Source: Watersipora subatra
Lineage: Eukaryota; Bryozoa; Gymnolaemata; Cheilostomatida; Watersiporidae
Direction of reading: 5' to 3'
Assembly (NCBI RefSeq): GCF_963576615.1
Contig: NC_088717.1
Coordinates: 57,119,526-57,183,525 of the forward strand
Length of the DNA stretch: 64,000 nt
Part shown: piece by piece, positions 61,001-64,000 of the stretch
Layout of the letters: each line of letters starts with the position of its first letter
Numbering within the stretch: the first letter of the stretch is position 1
Translations under genes and position numbers: made by a program
The notes under the pieces: model-generated
Database searches by the model: none
What the model saw: the letters and a program-made list of their open reading frames with translations, nothing else
Told to the model about the DNA's origin: nothing

Positions 61001-64000
61001 ACCGCTGTAATAGATAGACCATTGCTACATAAATTTATATAGCTGTTATTTTGTTAAGGAGATATGAGAGAGCTGCCAATATATCTTCCGCCAACTGAAG
61101 ATACAAACTGAAATGAAGGTTAATTTATATTGGTAGGTGGTTTAAATTAGCATAGGACTCATCCACTGACACCACTAAACAGGTGACATAACAGAGAATA
61201 TGATTATTTATGGCATTTAAATGATATTATACTGAAGTTCTCAAGAGCCAGAGGCCATCTTCAAATGATGATAATCTAGAGCAGGTAAGAATGCTTTGGT
61301 CTGAGTGCTACTCATGTGAGAGATAAACACCTCTGGTGAAGGAGTAGGGGAGTTAGAGGTTATATCAATCACTGATATACAACTGATGCCAGATAAGAGC
61401 ATAGCTGACAGCTTATCAACTACTATCAGTAAAAATGGATCAGTGCCAGCACCACACACTTTGACATTTCATATCTTTATCTGGTACATATTTTTATACA
61501 AAATGATCCCTATATAGCACACGCTTTAGAGGACTAGTTAATGACTAAGGATACATGTTGGTCTAGCCCTATAGCATAGAACATGAGAAAACAATAAATA
61601 TATACATGTATAAAGCCGTTTATATTTAACTCATAAACGTATTAATGAGCAGATTGACAAACTTATGTTGACCCAGGGTTACAGCGATAAACAGACCATT
61701 ACTGGGTTTCCATGCTTCGAATGGATTTGGAGTTTACCTCTGTCAATGAATTTGCACCCTACCGTTCTAACAATTTAGAGTTGCACGATATCTATCTTTC
61801 CTACACTAGCGATGTACTCCTCGAAACAGAACTTGTTAAAGTAGACTGGCTTTCGGGTCATGGTCGCTTTTCAATTCACGCTTTATACACTCGTTGCACT
61901 AACTCAGCCAGGACACCTGATCATAATTTTCATTCTGTTTTCCTTATTGCTGCCTTCTATATTACAATAGAGCAACAGAATTTATTACTTGCTATACAGT
62001 TATTACTTCAAAGATCACATGAATAACAATCGCTTTTATTAAAAAGCTTTTTCTATGCTAGAAGAATTCAACCTAGGAAGAGGTCAGCACTAATGCAGTA
62101 GGAATCCGCACAATCAGTAGATTCAGTTATTTTATAAATAAGGTAATAATATAAATAAAAAGGTAATCATCTCATCGTCATCATATGAGCAACCCATTGT
62201 TTGCAGCAAGTAGCTAGAAGAGACCCGGTTGGAGGTGTGATGAAATGCGCTGAATTTTTTACCCCCACTAGGGAGAGCTCAGCCGGGTTTTATCAATTCA
62301 AATCCATCCGCAGTGAGCGGTTCTGTAATGTGGAATAGTAGTCTCCTCGAAAATGACTGCACAAATTTAGCAAAGCGAAATGGCGTCGAATGCATTTGAA
62401 CTTTATCCTTTCTATAATTCGGAGAAAAAGAAACTCCAAACCCATTAGAACCATAAAACCCAGTACATGAGAAAGAGTGTCATACTAACCTCAGGACACA
62501 AGTGCAGACCCCAAAGTAGTTTAAGAGAGTATTGTCTGGAATCTCTGGATCGAGTCCAAACCAGCCAAATCTGTTTGACATAAAGAATTGTGTTATTAGG
62601 ACTGAATACTGCTATGAATCCAGTTCATATACTGTAGCCTCAGGCCTCAACAACACGAATAATTACCAATGGAAGCCTACTATATTTGTTGTATAAGCCT
62701 GCACAGTAAAATATTTAAATCATTTGGCATCTTACACGCTGATGCAACAATTTAAGTGAAGAGTCATGCTTCAATTTAATTTAAAAAGAAGAATTTTAGT
62801 TGTATATTGATAGAAACCATTAATTTAATTAGTCAATCACCAACAGCTAACCAATCTACCTACAATATCAGTCAGTAGAAAGATGCTATTGACCTCAGTG
62901 GTTGACAGAAGAGATGAACATTATTTCAGCCATAGATGAAACCTAAAACTAAGTAAACTCATAGATCCCTCCGCTGAATAAACCTAAAAAATTCAACTAG
63001 TAATAATAAACCTCAAAGGTTCAACTAGTAATAATAGACCTTAAAGGTTCAACTAGTAATAATTCAACCCTATTGCTTTTGAGCTGAGAATATTGCACCG
63101 TTATGTAATGCGAGTCTTTGTTCTTTTGTTACATACCATTATATATCCTTCCAAGAGATTTACTCTCACTTATCATCTATATTTGTCTTTCTACACATTT
63201 ATCAAGTCTGATAACTTTACTAGCATTATGACCGAGCCAAAACAGCTTGTGATCACCAAGACAAACCTTTCTCAGCAAGAGCCAAATTACAGCTGGTTCG
63301 AATCAGTTGAAAAGCAGCACTATATAACACATAGCACCAGTATCTATTACATAATAAGAGAAAGTAGATCAGTTACTGTAATATAACAGAATACAACAAA
63401 AGAACCGAGATCTGCATTATATAACCAAGAAACGCTCTCATGATAGCTTTTATTGGCACAAAGCCAAAATTTGGCATTTATTCTTAACCCTCGTACTTTG
63501 ACACCTGATCATGTGGAACTGAAGGGCAATCACAACTCTTGTTGATAAGGAACACACATTGTCTATCAGCGACAACTAGTTTCTGATTTACCATAACTAT
63601 TGATAGAAATCATCAGCAGCAGAACTCACTAAGGCTATAGGGTCACCAGGTTATTTTGTATATGCATCAACATCGTTAACCCCCCCCTCCCTGTAAGAGA
63701 AGGAAGGAGAACAGAAGAGTAAGAGGAGGGAGGAGAATAGAAGGGAGAAGTAAGAGGAGGGAGGAGAACAGAAGAGTAAGAGGAGGGAGGAGAATAGAAG
63801 GGAGAAGTAAGAGGAGGGAGGAGAACAGAAGGGAGGAGTATAAAGAGGGGGAAAAAAGATTTGAAGAAAGAAAAAAAGGAGCAAGCGGTTCAAGAGAAGA
63901 GAGGGGAAGAAAAGGCTAGAAAAGAAAAAGGGCGGCCAAGGATTCCATCTTACCGTCCACTTGCCCAGCCAGTAATTAAGTTCATTGTGCCCCACATGAG
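52075..64000 (-). CDS. TMEM144: TMEM144 orthologue, last nine exons (5' part off the right edge)
   Basis: Exons on the minus strand: 63954-64000 (continues beyond the window), 62490-62570, 60884-61004, 54910-55043, 54530-54666, 53627-53758, 52736-52821, 52242-52295, 52075-52146. All internal junctions are GT-AG and the phases join into one 287-residue frame. Matches to the vertebrate protein, from memory: LMWGTMNLITGWASGRFGWF, ILSGFLYGLNFAPVIYIKDN, DIDYVFAHFTGILVTSVLYF, VSFPIINAGPGIVASMWGVL and FKEIQ. TMEM144 is a ten-helix membrane protein of the drug/metabolite-transporter fold, with glucose-transport-like relatives; its substrate is not established. The loop between the fifth and sixth predicted helices is long, Ser/Asp/Arg-rich and spread over two exons. 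A later loop has NCT (a possible glycosylation site) between two Cys. Introns are large and transposon-rich; the longest is 55044-60883. Identification is secure. Confidence 0.96.
54107..54445. repeat. 17-bp minisatellite in a TMEM144 intron
   Basis: About 19 units of GACTAATCACCTGCTAT with variants, lying about 85 bp from the exon 54530-54666, on its intron 3' side. Confidence 0.92.
56045..56335. repeat. 20-bp minisatellite in a TMEM144 intron
   Basis: About 14 units of GAGGTACATCTCTGACTAGT with single-base variants. Confidence 0.94.
56901..57150. mobile_element. MITE family M1, copy 2
   Basis: Ends CTTACACAACATTTT and AAAATTTTGTGTAAG (inverse). The arms of about 85 bp contain TGATGTTTGAGGTGAT on the left and ATCACCTCAAACATCA on the right. 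It is 250 bp long, against 430 for copy 1, because the centre is shorter. Confidence 0.85.
57186..57719. repeat. 68-bp minisatellite, about 8 near-identical units
   Basis: Units start GAGCCCAATTAGTCTTTACA and end CAGACATTCACTCTTGGAGTT. Only one or two substitutions are visible in the whole array (for example CGCTC for CACTC near 57582). Confidence 0.97.
58351..60652. mobile_element. Pogo-like inverted-repeat transposon carrying a LINE
   Basis: The left end CAGGAAAACCTCTATTTGAA and the inverse of the right end AAGTAAAACCTCTATTTGAA match, both flanked by TA (58349-58350 and 60653-60654). Inside both ends, words of the type TTTGAACGCCACCTCTA repeat. There is no transposase frame apart from the nested LINE. 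It lies in a TMEM144 intron. Confidence 0.8.
58805..60238 (+). mobile_element. Young 5'-truncated LINE with uninterrupted RT frame
   Basis: Flanked by the 7-bp direct repeat ATGTTTT (58798-58804 and 60239-60245). One frame runs without a stop to 60051 (417 codons counted from the ATG supplied by the flanking repeat). RT blocks: QFGFRKGKSTTTAINSL, LDFSKAFDTINHKILIDKL, GVPQGSILGPLLFLIFINDL, FADDTNIF (catalytic aspartates kept), then a thumb with LGITLDNNLTFKKH and a C-terminal domain. A 3' region of about 160 bp ends in an (AAACC)n run instead of poly-A. The endonuclease, ORF1 and the first RT block are missing, so it cannot move on its own. Confidence 0.93.
61005..62489. other. TMEM144 intron, nothing recognised
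   Basis: Contains an open plus-strand frame (61712-62026, 104 codons) that starts with ATG but has no recognisable domain, signal or splice context. Confidence 0.4.
62985..63065. repeat. 28-bp tandem repeat, 3 units
   Basis: Units of AAAGGTTCAACTAGTAATAA plus TAAACCTT, in a TMEM144 intron. Confidence 0.85.
63680..63935. repeat. Purine-rich tandem tract
   Basis: GA-rich strand with repeated GTAAGAGGAGGGAGGAGAAC-type units of about 30-60 bp, abutting the intron side of the TMEM144 exon at 63954. The minus-strand open frame across it is low-complexity and not a gene. Confidence 0.85.

Noticed and set aside
61712-62026. 104-codon ATG-started frame in a TMEM144 intron
   Set aside because: No recognisable domain; length is within chance expectation for a window of this size.
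63651-63995. Minus-strand frame rich in Phe, Leu and Ser
   Set aside because: It reads through a purine/pyrimidine tract; the real coding sequence there is the TMEM144 exon from 63954, in another frame.

Overview
The window is animal nuclear DNA. It is AT-rich, its genes are split by canonical GT-AG introns, and it is crowded with LINEs, SINE-like units, LTR-element fossils, small inverted-repeat DNA transposons and many different minisatellites. Frequent ACATGTA-type words and the mix of transposon families suggest a lophotrochozoan invertebrate (mollusc- or bryozoan-like). That placement is an impression, not a demonstration.

Three host loci carry the window. (1) 25278-27537 (minus) is an apparently intact seven-coding-exon gene for a secreted, Lys/Ala-rich, all-helical protein of 350 residues, called gene A here. 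(2) 36111-43029 (plus) is a diverged relative, gene C, with seven coding exons and 288 residues. Its exon boundaries and intron phases match those of gene A over the first half, so the two share an ancestor. (3) 52075-64000 (minus) holds the last nine exons of a clear TMEM144 orthologue, a multi-pass drug/metabolite-transporter-like membrane protein; its 5' exons lie beyond the right edge. A fourth locus, 2582-10310 (minus), is a close duplicate of gene A that has decayed: it has lost its promoter and first untranslated exon, carries two frameshifts and a lost splice acceptor, and was invaded by a Ty3/gypsy element (intron 3) and a LINE (intron 6).

Layout. 1-2330 is a non-coding block (B) with a 30-bp minisatellite. 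2390-10430 is the decayed gene A copy. 10813-14096 is a nearly complete LINE on the minus strand. 16000-23545 is a graveyard of two gypsy fossils in opposite orientation, with a second LINE of the same family inside one of them. 25060-27950 is gene A with a TATA promoter. 28316-30770 is a second copy of block B (B') with a 1.1-kb insertion. 30771-35880 is intergenic, with minisatellites and a LINE fragment. 36111-43029 is gene C. 43030-52070 is intergenic, with inverted-repeat elements, a 16-bp satellite, tRNA-derived SINE-like units and a pogo-like element. 52075-64000 is TMEM144, whose introns hold several minisatellites and a LINE nested inside a pogo-like transposon.

The A-plus-B arrangement at both ends shows that the left half grew by tandem segmental duplication, followed by transposon loading and differential minisatellite expansion. 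The most interesting biology is the small cluster of secreted amphipathic-helix proteins. I do not recognise them as any named family; their composition recalls apolipoprotein- or LEA-like proteins.
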